From assembly GCA_018389105.1 (NCBI GenBank), contig JACATO010002131.1:1547001-1611000 (forward strand): DNA of 64,000 bases, given 5' to 3'. The notes below the pieces were generated by a model. The model saw only the letters and a program-made list of their open reading frames with translations. It was not told the DNA's origin and did no database searches. Shown one piece after another: positions 35,034 through 47,498 of this stretch. The DNA is from Nautilus pompilius (lineage: Eukaryota > Mollusca > Cephalopoda > Nautilida > Nautilidae). Position numbers and translations under genes: made by a program. Numbering within the stretch: position 1 is the first letter of the stretch; each line of letters opens with the position of its first letter.

Positions 35034-36912
35034 TTAGCCACCCCATAGCCCCCCCCCCCTCATGGCTACGGGCCTGCCCATACGAACCCTGGGCCTAATG
35101 GCTGATAACGCAACACGCATATCATCCTCAAGACTTAGCAGTCTATTTCTTGCTTTGGATTTTATTGTCGACATAGTTGACATGGCTTGCTCGCATAAAT
35201 AGGAAGTTGAGAAGGGCAAAAGTAGATTTGTGGCTTTTTTCACTAAGTTAGGATACTCTTCTGCCAGTCCAAGCCAAAAAACAGCCACTGGTGCCTCGCT
35301 CTTGTCAAATTTAACTTTGAGTGTGGAATCAGCACAGAGATCATTGAATTCATCTCGTTCACTAGCTGTGAAATCTGGTTGTTCTGCACTGTCTGCAAAT
35401 TCAAATGGTGGTACAATCCAGTCAAGATTCTCGGTGGAAAGAGATGGAGAGTACATATCTACTGCATCTTGCAGTCTTTGCAAATGGTTCAGAATAAGGT
35501 ATTATAGCATTCTCAGGTCATTATCTTCTGCCAGATGAAGAAGAGAGGGAAAGTTTGACAAATCCCCTTTCTGAACAGCAGACTTCCAAAAATCCAGCTT
35601 TCTCTGGAAACCTTTCATTTTGTTGGTTGAGGAAACTATTGTCTGTAGTCATCCCTGCATTGAAAGATTTAATTCGTTCAGCTTGTTGAAAGTTTCTGCC
35701 AGGTACGAAAGTTCCAAACACCAAGCAGCTTATAAAATGTGTCCTGTTTTTCTTCTTTAAAAAAGGCTTTCAGTTCTTCTTTGAGTACGAGAACTTGGTT
35801 TAGCACACTTCTTCGAGATAACCACCTTACATCTGTGTGTAGTACTGAGACATGAGCTGCACCCATTTCCCAGCATAATTTTTCAAAAAGACTACACTTC
35901 AAAGGTCGAGACTTGATGAAATTTACCATTTTGACAACCTGGTTCAAAACTTGTCATCTCTTCACTGCAAGTTTTTTGCAACTAGTGCTTTTGTGTGTAA
36001 AAATCTGTGAGTTATTATCATGGATGGATTTTCCTTCAAGACTGTGGTGGTAAAGCCTTTATACTTCCCTATCATTGATGGTGCAGTCAGTACATATACC
36101 ACAACAGTCTTTCCATGAAAGGCCATGGTTATTGAGATAGGAGGTAACAGAAATGAAAATATCCTAGCCGGTGGTTGTAGTTTCCAGCTCTTTACAAAGC
36201 AAACTATTCAATGACATCTTTATCATCAATAAATCTGCAAACCCCAAGGAACTGACATTTGGCAGTAGTGTCAGTACTCTCATCTATTTGTAAAGCAAAT
36301 TTAGGATTAAATTTGATTTTCTTTATGACTTGCTCGTTTATATTGAACGACATCTCAGATATCCTACAGCTGATTGTATTGCTGGAGAGAGGAACTTTCG
36401 GAGTCTGATTTCTAGTTTCTTGTCCAAATATTGTTTCAACTATAATATTGCATGCATGGCCAATGATTTCCTCTCCAGTGGTATGAGGCTTCATTTTTTT
36501 GGCTATCAGTTGTGCAATTTTAAAAGAAGCTTCAAGAGCAGTGTCAGCTATGGTAACTCTTTTAATCATTCTATAAGCTGCTTTTTTCTGCTCATCTAAT
36601 AGACATGAAAAATAAGATGAACTTTTCTGTGACACACCAGGGTGCTTGGTAGTAAGATGCCACTTCAGCTTGCTGGGAACCATTGCCTCATTGCTGAGTT
36701 TTTCCCCACAAACTACACACACGGGACGAGTTATCCTTGTCATTGTTCCTCAAAAATCCATATGATAAGTAGCTGTCCAAGTATGCCCTTTTCTTTGGAA
36801 AAGAAACCTGCTTTCCTATGTCATCTTTTGAACTAGACAGGTCAGGAGAAACTCAGCAGTGGAAGCCGCCAGTTCACATTCACTGTCCTGGAGTTTCACA
36901 ATAAACTTATCC
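35034..36912 (-). pseudogene. SCAND3/ZBED5-like hAT transposase (copy 3)
   Basis: The N-terminal region starts near 36912 (MDKFIVKLQDSECELAA). The frame 36743-36204 has a BED finger (CVVCGEKLSNEAMVPSKLKW then HLTTKH), AQLIAKKMKPHTTGEE, VPLSSNTISCRISEM and FALQIDESTDTTAKCQFLG (first catalytic Asp). 35947-35678 has HTDVRWLSRRSVLNQVLVLK. 35483-35034 is the C-terminus with FSTSYLCEQAMSTMSTIKSK and NRLLSLEDDMRVALSAIRPR. The segment with the second Asp and the C..H motif is broken by frameshifts. A run of C follows the stop near 35048. This is a third subfamily, distinct from the copies at 19 and 22 kb. Confidence 0.88.
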
Positions 36913-37757
36913 ATAATGTCTTTAGATCAGATTATTTCTGAAAGATAAATACAAAACAAATTAATATGGACAAGTAATAGAAAATTGAGTCTAAAAAGAT
37001 TAGGAATCCATGCTTTAGTGCCATGAGGCATTTGAAGACCTACCTGCGGGCAACTATGAAGCAGGAGCGCCTGAACCACCTACTTCTATTGCATGTCAAC
37101 AAGGACCAAACTGACGAGCTTTCCTGCGTTGAGGTGGCCAGCTCATTTGTTGGTGATTCTGAGCATCGTCTCTCTCTGTCTTTGGATGATTTTTGCTGAT
37201 TGTTTGTAATGATTAACCATTTGTTTAATCATAAAATGTTATTAAATTGAATTATTTCTCTTTTGCACCATACACATATGTTATGTATAAATCTTTCCTG
37301 TCTGTATCAAGAAAATACATCTAAATAACCTAAAAATGCCTATGTTCCCAGACCCCCTACCTACTAGACCCGACCAGTTGAAAAGTGCTTCCGCCAGGCC
37401 TGTGTACACCTGGACAGGTGGAGAGGTGGACCACAACAGAGGCACGAGTCTTGGGGGGGATGCAGGGGGCATAGGCTGGGCTGGTTCTATCTTGCCTGGT
37501 GGTTGGTTACAGCACCGGATGAAAGAATTCGCTGCTGCTGAGTGACTCACAGCCATAAACCAGCTGAGCTGTCCCCACTCCCACCTTACCCATAAAAAGC
37601 TGCAGCTCAGGACGGGATCCTCGCCTATGACAGGGTGCTGCTGCTGCTAACACTCATCCCAGTTACCACACCGCTCCATTTTTGTCTACAGTCCCACTGG
37701 AGCAACTTCCCAATCCAGCACCATCCTCCAACCCACTACCATCTTTTAGCGCAGCAG
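36913..37757. other. Spacer with a GC-richer block
   Basis: 37320-37700 is noticeably richer in G and C and contains several short open frames on both strands, none with a recognised domain. It could be part of an unrecognised repeat. The rest is AT-rich. Confidence 0.35.
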
Positions 37758-38222
37758 GGGTATTCCATGTCAAGTGTACACACCCTCCTGACACTAATAC
37801 CATATTTTCTTCCCATATGTTGGCCATTTTGTTCATTTGGGTGATAACATACCATGCCAACTTTTAGACCTCGGGGCCAATTTTAGCCCCCCCCCCAAAT
37901 TTGGACTTTTCCAGCTGATCCACAATCTTTCAGAGGCTATATCTTAGCCTGTACTGATCCAATTTGGATGATCTTGGTATCAAAATGCTCGTAAAAGCAA
38001 GATCTCTCCAATCGCATAAGTAAAATCACTTCAAAATAGAAATTTCAAAAGTGGTAATTTATGGCGCCCTTTGACTTTTAGACCCCCTCCCAGCAAAACC
38101 ATTGGTCCCAATTTTTTGTGTGGAGAATACCCCTTCATATACGCCAACACTTCAGCAAAAACAAAAATAGTATCTCCAAGGGTTCAAGGTGTGGCAAAGT
38201 TTTATATTGTTGTGGGGGCTCA
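37758..38222. repeat. Left long terminal inverted repeat
   Basis: Pairs with 41188-41656. It starts GGGTATTCCATGTCAAGTGT and ends around GTTTTATATTGTTGTGGGGG. Confidence 0.88.
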
Positions 38223-38368
38223 GGTGCTAGTCACATGTCACCACCATACATGACACAAGGCAAGATTTCCAATACACTATATCATTGTATTCTAGTATTA
38301 GATATCAACATAGATAGAAATCAAATTTCCCCACAAAAGCGATATTAGTACAATCTTACCTTGCATAG

Positions 38369-40320
38369 TCAGGATTTTTTGCCAACCAAAGCTTTATTTG
38401 ACAACTGGATTTCATTTTTACTGATTGTGTAGGTTTTGCCTGTAGCAGTTTTTGGTTCTACAGAAAGAAGAATATCGGAAATGTCTAATATACACTGATC
38501 TTCAATTTCAGAAAAAAAGAAACTATTTGGATGAAGAAAATTCACTTTAACTTCATGAATGCCCTGAAAGGCTTCCATGATACAGGCAAGCTACCATTGT
38601 CCATCATAGTGCACTGTGACGTAACCTGAGAGTTTCCCATTAAAAGTTGGCATAGATTTTTAAATTACTGACTCGATGTTCTGTTTCTTGCAAAGGCTGA
38701 ACTCGTGTACTTGAAGAGTAGTTTCTGAAATAGGGATGAAAGCATGGAGTTTTTTAGTCTCAGCTATAGTTCTGGCTGTTTTTAACCTGTCTTCAAGGTT
38801 TTGTTGTTCTTCGTATGCCTCTTGGGTCCTGTAACCAAACTTCATTTCATTCAGCTCATTTTCAGCTAAGGTGAAAAGATCTTTTGGAGAAATAATTTGC
38901 CTGTCGTATGGTCTACGCAAGCTCTCACGTGTTGCTTCTCGCTTAACTGTGCCTTCCACCCCATCTGAAGGGCCCTTTCCATGACTGGTGGCAAAAAAAA
39001 TGCCATTCTGTATCTACCATGCTCTGATTTGTGACGACATAGGTTTAGGAAGGCTTTGCAATTCTTATATTGACTGGCACAACCGTCTGAGAAATAGTAA
39101 AGTTTTTTGACATTTCCAAACCTAGATTTCAAGTGCTTAATGAGCATTCTTTGAAAAATGTGGACTGAGACAACGTTGTGAATATTGCACTCTGAAATCA
39201 CTGTGAAGGAATCATGGTTCAGTTTTCTATCGTCTGATTTGAAATAGTAAACCCAGGGGTGGATTGTGGCTTGAGAGCAGTTCCAATGGAATCCTTGGCC
39301 GCATCCTGCACAATGGAGGAGTAGTACTCTGAAAAGTCTCCAATGATGACAAATTCTCCTTCATCAATTTCGTCTTTTTTATTTTTCAAAAACTCAGATT
39401 GAGCCTTGGCAATGAAGTCGTGTCTCACTAAATTCACTGCATGTTTGTAGAATTTATCAATAAATTCTTCAAAAAGCAGCACCATGGCGCTAAGTTCAGA
39501 ACTGCTGGTGGATGTCCATTGTTTAAACTGAATTTCATTAATCCCCTCTAGTTCATAAGTACTTAGTAGCTTGTTTTTGACGTCTTCAATTGATGGGCAA
39601 CTTTCACAAGTTCTAAAATAACATGCCGATCGTGCTGGGTTGCAAACTGTGTGCTATCACATGATGATATCTGGAAAGTTCGGCAATCTGTGGCAGTTTT
39701 TATCCAATCATGAGTTTCACATTTTGATGGATTGTACACACATACACTGTACTGTGGGTATTGCTTGAACCAGCCAGGACACACACTGAGGTAAGAAGCA
39801 TTGCAAACTTTGAAAATCCAACTTTCAAGTTAGGGTGCTTCTCTTTGAATTTCTGAAACAGTTCCTTGAGGTTGTTTAGTACAAGGCGCTTTTGATTATT
39901 TTCTTTTCCATGATCACTCCTGGCTACCACAAAGTCTTTTTTTCCCAGCATTATTTGACTGACTTCATCACTTCGATAGAATTCAGTTACGGTGGATTTA
40001 ACTTGCTCTGGCAATATTTTACCCTGTTTGGGATTTGGAGACGATAACATACCCTTTTCTTTCTCTAAATTTTTGGCTTGTATAACCATTCTTTGGCAAC
40101 AGCCAAATTCACTCATCATCCCTCTATTCCCAATATTCTGAGCAAATAATGTCAGTATATGTTATTTGCTTTGAACGGATTGAAACAACGTTGCCCTTGT
40201 CTGTCGAAACAGATTCTGCAATTCCTTTGATAGGACCTTCTGTTGTTGATGTTGAAGATGATCCTTCAATATGCTCTGGTGACAACTTAGCAAGTTTTTT
40301 CTGCACAAAGTACAAAGTCT
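38369..40320 (-). pseudogene. Unclassified DDE-like transposase (SDG-SQYKN family)
   Basis: Minus-strand frames in order: 40315-40124 and 40119-39700 (a helical region then HPNLKVGFSKFAML and VCTIHQNVKLM), 39784-39563, 39485-39219 with EGEFVIIGDFSEYYSSIVQD (candidate first Asp in GDF.EYY), 39201-38866 with LYYFSDGCASQYKNCKAFLN (candidate second Asp in SDG), and, after a frameshift in a T run near 38995, FFATSHGKGPSDGVEGTVKR (possible third acidic residue) into 38959-38660. The family appears as uncharacterised proteins in arthropods, cnidarians and fishes, but I cannot place it in a named superfamily. About four small frame breaks; one lies in a homopolymer and could be a sequencing artefact. 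Confidence 0.75.
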
Positions 40321-41187
40321 ATCATTTTTTCACCTTTGAAGGAAATTTCATCAACATATCATTAAAACACTGCGAAGATCTTTTTGTTGTTTTGTTTTAT
40401 GACAGCTGAATGGATCACAACAGTATTTGCGGAACTTAAAAAGAGGAATGAAATTAGCTCATCTGACTTTGATGATGATTATCCACTTAAAAATCAATTC
40501 ACACATTGGAATAAATGTTTCACAAACGATGCAATATATAGTCCAGAGATGATAATTGTCGGTTTCAGATGTGGTCACCTGCCAACATTTGACGTCTGGA
40601 CCGACAGGCCGACTTTAGAAAACAGACACCAAACCGTATAAACTTTAAGCTGAGTTTATTTGATCTAAAATGAAATATAAAGTGAAATAAATTATAGTTT
40701 GCAAACTGCGGGGCCAATTACAACAAATCCAAGATACATTCATACACTTAAATTGATAAACTTACAGACTGAAACAACAAAGTACCAATTGTGGCTGTAA
40801 CTGCGACTAAACTTACTTGTATGATGGTCTTTTCCTAGAGTTTATTTTAAATTTTCTGGTTAGCGAACGTGGATGGTCAGCGTGTGTGGACAGTCAGTCA
40901 ACATCCCTCCCATGGAAAGCCTGGAGTAGCAAACTCCATGAAATTATAGCAGAAATTTGTCAAACAATAGATACAGCTGGACTGTAAATGTCTACCTGCC
41001 AAAAAATAGCAGACAAGTGGACAAAGCAAATTGAAGAGTGTTTAGATAGCAAGCCTACAATTCCCATAGCAGCCCTACATCCTCAATGTCCACTCATTGT
41101 GCCCTACAATAACAATAACACAAACTGTCTAAACTAAAGCTAAACATTGGAACAATGACATTAAATGTCACTTTCAGAAGCAGTAAC

Positions 41188-41656
41188 AGGTTGACCCCCC
41201 CCCCCCAATATAAATCTTTGCCACACCTGAACCCTTGGAGATCCCATTTTTGTTTTTGCTGAAGTGTTGGAGTATATGAAGGGGTGTTCTCCACACAAAT
41301 TGGGCCCAACGGTTTTGCTGGTTGGCGAAGGTTAAAGGTCGCCATCGATTACCACTTTTGGAATTTCTATTTTGAAGTGATTTTACTTACGCGATTGGAA
41401 AGATCTTTTACAAGCATTTTGACACCAAGATCATCCAAATTGGACCAATACAGCCTGATATATAGCCTCTGAAAGACTGTGGGTCAGTCAGCCAGGAAAG
41501 TCCAAATTTGGGGGGGGGGCAGTGGTCCCCAAGGTCTGAAAATTGGTATATAATGTTTCACTATAGAAACAAACACTTGCACAAAAAAATGAGTAAAATA
41601 TGAGATGGTGTGTCAAAAATTTGCTGAAAAGTGTGTACATTTGATGTGGAATACCC
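41188..41656. repeat. Right long terminal inverted repeat
   Basis: Inverted partner of 37758-38222. It ends TGATGTGGAATACCC, the reverse complement of the left start. Confidence 0.88.
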
Positions 41657-42379
41657 TAGGAGCGAATCGCAGTCACTTTTTTTTTAAAAAAAAAACTTAT
41701 TTATTTAAAAAATTTTCCAGTGGGGGTGCACTTAAATTATAAGACTAAATTTATTATTACAAATCGGGGCAAAGTCAGCTTTCACATCTGCTAACCACAA
41801 AATATTTGACCTCTGGTGGGTGGCCTGTACAGAGCAGTGGGACGTGTCGAAAGCGAAAGTAGAGATACGCGGGCGCTCCTTCCTTTTCAAAACTTTGGGC
41901 TCAGTTAAATATTTGCACGTATTAAGCCCATCTCTGTCAAGAAGCAATTGCGCTGTTTATTCACTCAGAGGCTCTAAAAATTCCTTTACACACAAGTACA
42001 GGCTGTACCTGTTGCTTCATGGGGCCCAGACCTGTTGAGCAAATTTTAGTTGGTGAAATAAGATGGAGGAATGAATGGCCTTTCTTGGTTGAATACACTA
42101 GCATAGCGAAAAAAAAAGACTCTGGGTGTGCATCAAAAAAACTGGGTGTGCCACATTTTCTCTACAACACGAGAGTAGGTCAGATTGATGTACACCTCCA
42201 CAAATATTTAACAATACATAACTCTCCACTCCACTACAACATAGTCCTAACACAGTATAAAAAGTACCATACTACATTTATTTTCTCTACAACATAGCCA
42301 TAACACAATATAAAAGTGCCTACCTGTGCAGTTAGCAGCTTAAAGGGCAAGATGGCATGGCTTGGTCTTGAATGCCTAA
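41657..42379. other. Spacer without recognised genes
   Basis: Contains an A/T homopolymer block at 41680-41720 and small frames without family resemblance. CTGGGTGTGC repeats near 42122 and 42150 may be the 3' end of the neighbouring hAT. Confidence 0.35.
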
Positions 42380-43632
42380 ATGATTTCATCAGAGTGCAAT
42401 GTCTCTAAGTTCTCTTTCAAACATAAACAACGAGAGGCTATTCAATCTTTCTGTGAGCATGGTTGCTCTGTTGCTGGATTTTATCTTGTTTACTGTTGGA
42501 AACAGGCATTCCACAGAATAGCTTGTAACAGGCAATGTGATCAAAACAAAGCAAACTGTTTATGTTGAGGAAAACATCTTTATCACATGAGTCAAAGACT
42601 CCAATTAGGGACAGGTACATGTGACCCCCATCCATTCGCTTGCGCAGTTGCCCAAATACTGTTAGTTCAGGCCCTTCCACTCCAAGTCCATAGTGCTCAC
42701 TCAGAGACTGTAATATTTCCATCTGGCCAAACGTGTCGGATGCAGGCAGCAGCCTTCATTATTCCATAGGAGTTGCTTTGAAAATGGTTGTTAAGTTCCA
42801 TCAGCTGTCTGTCAAGAATCAAAATCCACAAGGAATGCAAATCCAAGTCCTAATTGGCACACACCTGCCCACTGTAGAGGTCACATGCGAGTCAGCAAAC
42901 CTGGCAGGTAGTTTTCTGCTATCTGCACCCGCTATGTCCCAGTTCTCCACAACATTTTACTTCATGATGTCATCAGTAAACCCGATGATTCTCTCAAATT
43001 CCCTGTCCGAGTTATTCCTAAATGTAGCAAAAATTTCTTTGAGGCCATCAATCATGTGGATACAGTCAGTTACTGGAACAGATGGGGACTGTAGGCTTTT
43101 TGTCGTAAAATCACTGGCACTGAACAGCTTAGAAAATGCAACAAGAAGATGAATCTCTTGGTCTGTATTTGTTGCAAGAGAGACTCGGCATCTATTTTGG
43201 TCTGGCCTGTGCCTTCTGCAAACTCACTCTGTGTTTCCACTATGATGTTGTGTAAAGTCAGAACTCGACTCACAGACTCAGATTTTGAACTCCATCTAAT
43301 ATTCGGGATGAAGCTCTTTTTGGATTTGTAGAAATTGTGCATGTCTGTTGGCTCCAGTCATGAAATGGTGCAGTGAATTTAAAACATTAAAAAAGTGGCT
43401 ACAGTAGGTGACACTTTTGAAGCTGTTGAAAGCACAAGATTCAGGCGGTGCGAGTGGCAGTGTACATACACTGCATGGGGGAAAGATTTTTTGAGCAGCA
43501 CCTGAAACCCACACACAATTCAGGATCCAGTGCAGCGGTTCCAGTACTTCCAAAATTTTGTTAGCAATGCCAGAGGATGTCATATCATGTGTTGCAACAA
43601 ATCCGAAAGCTCTCTCTCAGATTGCCATTATA

Positions 43633-46600
43633 CAGTAATACCTCGAATATTCGTGAGGTTAGGTTCCAGAACCCGTCGCAGATCAGGAGGAATCGTGAAT
43701 GTTTGGTACGAGTCACTAAAAATGCTAATAAATGCTTATTTCTAGAGTTTAAACCATAAATATGACCAAAATCATGCTCCCAATGCACTGTAATTTCATT
43801 TAAAAGTTAGCTTAATGCATTACCCTTAAAAAAAGAAATAAATGGTTGATGTAAAAATAGAGTACAGTATCACCTAATGGGTATTTGCCACTCTAGCGCA
43901 TTCACAGTACAGTATACTAATGTTACCCCTATACTAATTCATTGGCAGCTGTTTTCTTTTGCACTCACAGTAAGATAAAACCAAGTAACGAATGGGACTG
44001 TAAACTTAATGACTGACGTTTTCTTTGTCATTGTTAGGAAGGTAAACTAGGCAAACTTCATATGTCACAGAAGTCATATAATGAAGGTACAATTCAATAA
44101 AATAAAGAAAACGTATGTACTGTACGTAGAATATTGATTGAAGATAACGATAATGATGAATTAGCTGTGCAGTACGGTGAAAATAATGAAAATGACTGCA
44201 CAGCGTACTTGAGGAGTTACAGCTCCTCAGAGTCTCCCTCTTCAGGTAGAGGAGACTCTTCTGCCAGGACTACTTCTGCCGGTGCTTCTTTGGCTGGGGG
44301 TTCATGCGAGGGTTTGGGTTTCCGATCGAAGAACCAAGTTATTTTGCTCTGCTGCTGCTGTTTTTTCATAGTGGTGTAGAGGGTTCTGTATGTCTCCATG
44401 ACTGAATTTAAGCCATTTATCATTTTCAGAGCACGTTCAAAATAGGGATCCCACTCTTCTATGTAGGATTGCAACTGCTGTTGAGTCCTCATGATTATTC
44501 GATGACATTCAATTGAAAGACCCTCGTCCTCTTGTTGTTCTTGAGCTGCTTCCTCTTCACTTGCTGACTTGGTCAGCTCAATCAAGTCATCATCCGTCAG
44601 GGGGTCAGAGTGGGTATCGATGAGTGTGTTGACTTCAGTGCAATCATCAAATCCTTCACCTCCAAGCAATTTTGCCAGTCTCACAGCCTTGTTGACAGCC
44701 TCATTGTGAATCTCCTCCAGCAAGAAGCCCTTGTAGTCATGGACTGCATCTGGCCACAGTTTTTTCCAGCATGCATTGAGAGTTTCACTTTTCATTTCTT
44801 TGAGGGCAGACTGAATTATTGTAAGGCACGATGCAATGGTGAATTTCTTCCAGTATTCTTTTAAGGTGAAGTCCTCCATCGTATCCATTGCATTGACCAG
44901 GTGTTGCAGAGAGTTGTGTATGTAGAGGGCCTTAAATGCACAGGTCACGCCTTGATCCATAGGTTGTATGAGGGAGATGGTGTTGGAAGGGAGGAATTCG
45001 ATCTGCACACCATCATACGACAGATCTAGGGGGTGCCCTCTGGCATTGTCCATGAGTAGCAACACCTTAAATTCAAGGCCTAGGTTGAGAAGGTATTTCT
45101 CCACTTCAGGGGTGAAACACCGGTGGAACCAGTCGGATGCTATGACTTTGGTTATCCAGGCCTTGGGGTTATGCATCCAGTAGACAGGCAGGGCATTCTA
45201 ATTCTTGTTCTTGAGGGCCCTGGGGTTTGCAGACCTATAAATCAGGCCTGGTTTGAGCAAGTGGCCAGCAGCATTCCCACACACAATGAGCATGATTCTG
45301 TCCTTTTGTGCCTTAAATCCAGGAGCTTTGGCCTCTTCCTTCATCAGGTATGTTCTCGATGGCATTTTTATCCAGAATAATCCAGTCTCATCCATGTTGA
45401 AGACTTGTTCAGGCCTGTATCCCTTCTCCTGGATGATTTGTTTGAAGGTCTCCGGATACCTCTCTGCGGCTTCTACGTCAGCAGATGCAGTCTCTCCATG
45501 CAATCTCTCACTCCTTAGGTTATAACAGTTTGAAAACTTTTCAAACCACCCCCTGCTGGCCTGAAAACTTCCAGGGTTTGGTGGTGTCGATGTTCCTGGC
45601 TGCTGGTCTTGTGCATCCTATTCAACAAGCTTCTTATAAAGATTTAAAGCCTTCTCCCGAATCACATTGCCCTGCAAGGGGATGTCCTTTTTACGGCAAT
45701 CTTCAATCCATAATGAAAGGGCAGATTCCATCTTAACAATGTATGGGTCTCTTTTGGTCGAAACCTTTGCTTTATGCAGGTAGCTCTTGGAGACCAATTT
45801 TCTAATTTCAGCCTCTTTACTCTTTATAGAGCATACAGTGCTTTCATTCACGCCATATTGGTGTCCTACACTTGTAGCAGTCTCGCCAGATTTCAACAAA
45901 TCTAAAACTTTTACTTTTTCCTCTAGTGTCATCACCTTCTTCTGACGCTTAGGAACACTTCTAGGAGCCACAGAATACGCAGAACGTTTAGGCATCTTGA
46001 GAGTTTTTAGAATTAAGTAAAAACCAAGGAAAAAAGCACTGAAAACACTTAACACACTTGTACGGAATACGCGCGTTTTGAACTGAGATGCGGGAAGATG
46101 AACCGCGGCTTCACTCGTACACTAGTGACAGTACGTACACAAAGTATCCAAGCTACAAGCCAATCAGCAATGAGGAAAGCTGGTACCCTGCTGTGTGATT
46201 GGCTACTTCCAACTCTTCCAGCCAATAGCGTGTCGTCATGGAGTCTACATCATCGCCCAAACACCCGATACAGTATGCATTTGCTATGAACACTAGCAGA
46301 AAATTTATAATTTTTGTGTTAAATTTGCATTAACATTTATTTACTATTACAAAATAGTAAATTAACCACAGTATTTTCTAATAATTATGTAACCATTAGT
46401 GTTCCAAAGGGAATAAACTTTGCGAATGGGTAACGCATCTTGTAAAGGTACAGTACAGTACTTTACATAAAAAGGAACGTTTCCATAGGAAAGCAAAGCT
46501 TTTACGAAGGAATTTCTTAACTGATTTCTTGTTTGTCTTAACTTTCCCCAAAAAAACAGTAGAATTTTCATTAACAAAATTTTTCTTTGGTTTTATACTT

Positions 46601-46763
46601 AAAAGCATGAAAACTTACAAATTACTTCAAAAATTAAACATAAACACTTCTGCAGGGTTTTTCGAGGATTTCGCAGACCTGTGAAAAAATCGCAAATGCA
46701 AATTAGTTAGGTTCCAATGAAAATTTCGCGAATCCAGAAACGCGAATGCACGAGGTATGACTG
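43633..46763 (-). mobile_element. Tigger (pogo-type) transposon, full length
   Basis: A 3131-bp element starting CAGTAATACCTCGAATATTC after TA (43631-43632) and ending with the inverted form CAGTCATACCTCGTGCATTC before TA (46764-46765). This is the standard Tigger terminal sequence with a TA target duplication. Inner parts of both arms repeat TTAGGTTCCA-type blocks. It carries a nearly complete transposase and sits inside the ZMYM1-like hAT. Confidence 0.96.
44217..45995 (-). pseudogene. Tigger transposase, TIGD1-like, two premature stops
   Basis: A single continuous reading frame of about 590 codons from MPKRSAYSVAPRSVPKRQKK at 45995 to the stop at 44217, broken only by two in-frame TAG codons (about 45618-45620 and 45198-45200). 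Order: CENP-B-type N-terminal helix-turn-helix (EEKVKVLDLLKSGETATSVG), second DNA-binding region (SALSLWIEDCRKKDIPL), then the DDE core FNMDETGLFW (first Asp), LLLMDNARGHPLDL (second) and TISLIQPMDQGVTCAF (third). A Glu/Gln-rich tail contains EEAAQEQQEDE. It resembles vertebrate TIGD1. The intact terminal repeats and the stops argue against a domesticated host gene. Confidence 0.95.
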
Positions 46764-46905
46764 TACATGTACCTCACACAGACAGCATTTAGTTCCTCCT
46801 TCAATAGGTCCTTGTATTCATCGGCTAAAATAGCATAATAGGTGTCAGTCTGTGCATGCAATTCCACTTTGATTTTTCGGAGAAGTGATGCTGCAGTTGT
46901 TGTGT

Positions 46906-47498
46906 CACCGCAGGTGCCTGATGATGATCCTCAGCAGCGCTAGCGAGGCGTACAAGCTCATTCATCTCATGTCCCATATCCAGGCATTGACGGTCAGCCG
47001 CAAAGGCTGGACAGCAAAGTCAGAGGTGTTCCGATGATGATTCCTCTTCCTCACACAGTTGACAGATGGGTGTCTCCGACATTTTGATCAGGTGTTGCCA
47101 TCGACGGAGCTGCATGTGGTGTCCACATCAGAAGCGAGTGATGTTGGCTTCTTGGCTTTTGATAGTTCTTCATGGATGGGGTGGCTGTAGACGTGGGTGG
47201 GTGATAGGTGGTGGACTGCCTTCACGGCATATAATCTCCCTTCTGGTCGATGCGTCAATGGGGTGGTCCTGTTCTTGCTCTGAGCCCAACTTAGCTTCCG
47301 CATCAGTGAGCTCGTTGCCGAGTAGGTTACAGTGTTCACGCTTTTTGACTCGTTGAGGCTTGCGATAACTGCTTGCATGGTTTGCACACGTGGAGTTGGG
47401 CTCTCTCCAGCTTTGAGATGTTGATGGCAGAAATCCATGGTGCCAAGGCTGAGGCAGCATATTCAGCTACACTTCACTGTGTGGTGATGTAGATAGTC
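46906..47498 (-). mobile_element. Non-LTR retrotransposon 3' fragment with RNase H
   Basis: A 5'-truncated insertion of about 593 bp. It is flanked by an imperfect repeat of the hAT target: TGATGCTG..GTTGTTG at 46886-46905 and TGATGCTGTTGTTTC at 47499-47513. The minus-strand coding has EYAASALAPW and ISKLERAQL, RNase H-like LLGNELTDAEAKLGSEQEQ (about 47280-47330), then the zinc-knuckle-like end PICQLCEEEESSSEHL (about 47040-47085). This matches the 3' end of jockey/I-type elements. No poly-A tail is visible. Confidence 0.85.

Larger units (their letters stand above)
37758..41656 (-). mobile_element. DNA transposon with about 465-bp terminal inverted repeats
   Basis: A 3899-bp element whose two ends are long, imperfect inverted repeats: 37758-38222 and 41188-41656, both beginning GGGTATTCCA and about 80% alike by eye. 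Shared blocks include CAAATTTGGACTTT, CCAATTTGGATGATCTTGG, AAAATCACTTCAAAATAGAA and CTCCAAGGGTTCA. Each arm carries a run of C/G about 130 bp in. I see no convincing target duplication at the edges. The transposase lies between the arms on the minus strand. Confidence 0.88.

Noticed and set aside
37281..37867. Cluster of 60-90-codon frames in a GC-richer block
   Set aside because: No domain, no splice logic, and frames on both strands overlap; composition alone explains them.
44217..45995. A domesticated TIGD1 host gene
   Set aside because: Complete terminal repeats, TA duplication and two internal stops make it a transposon copy.
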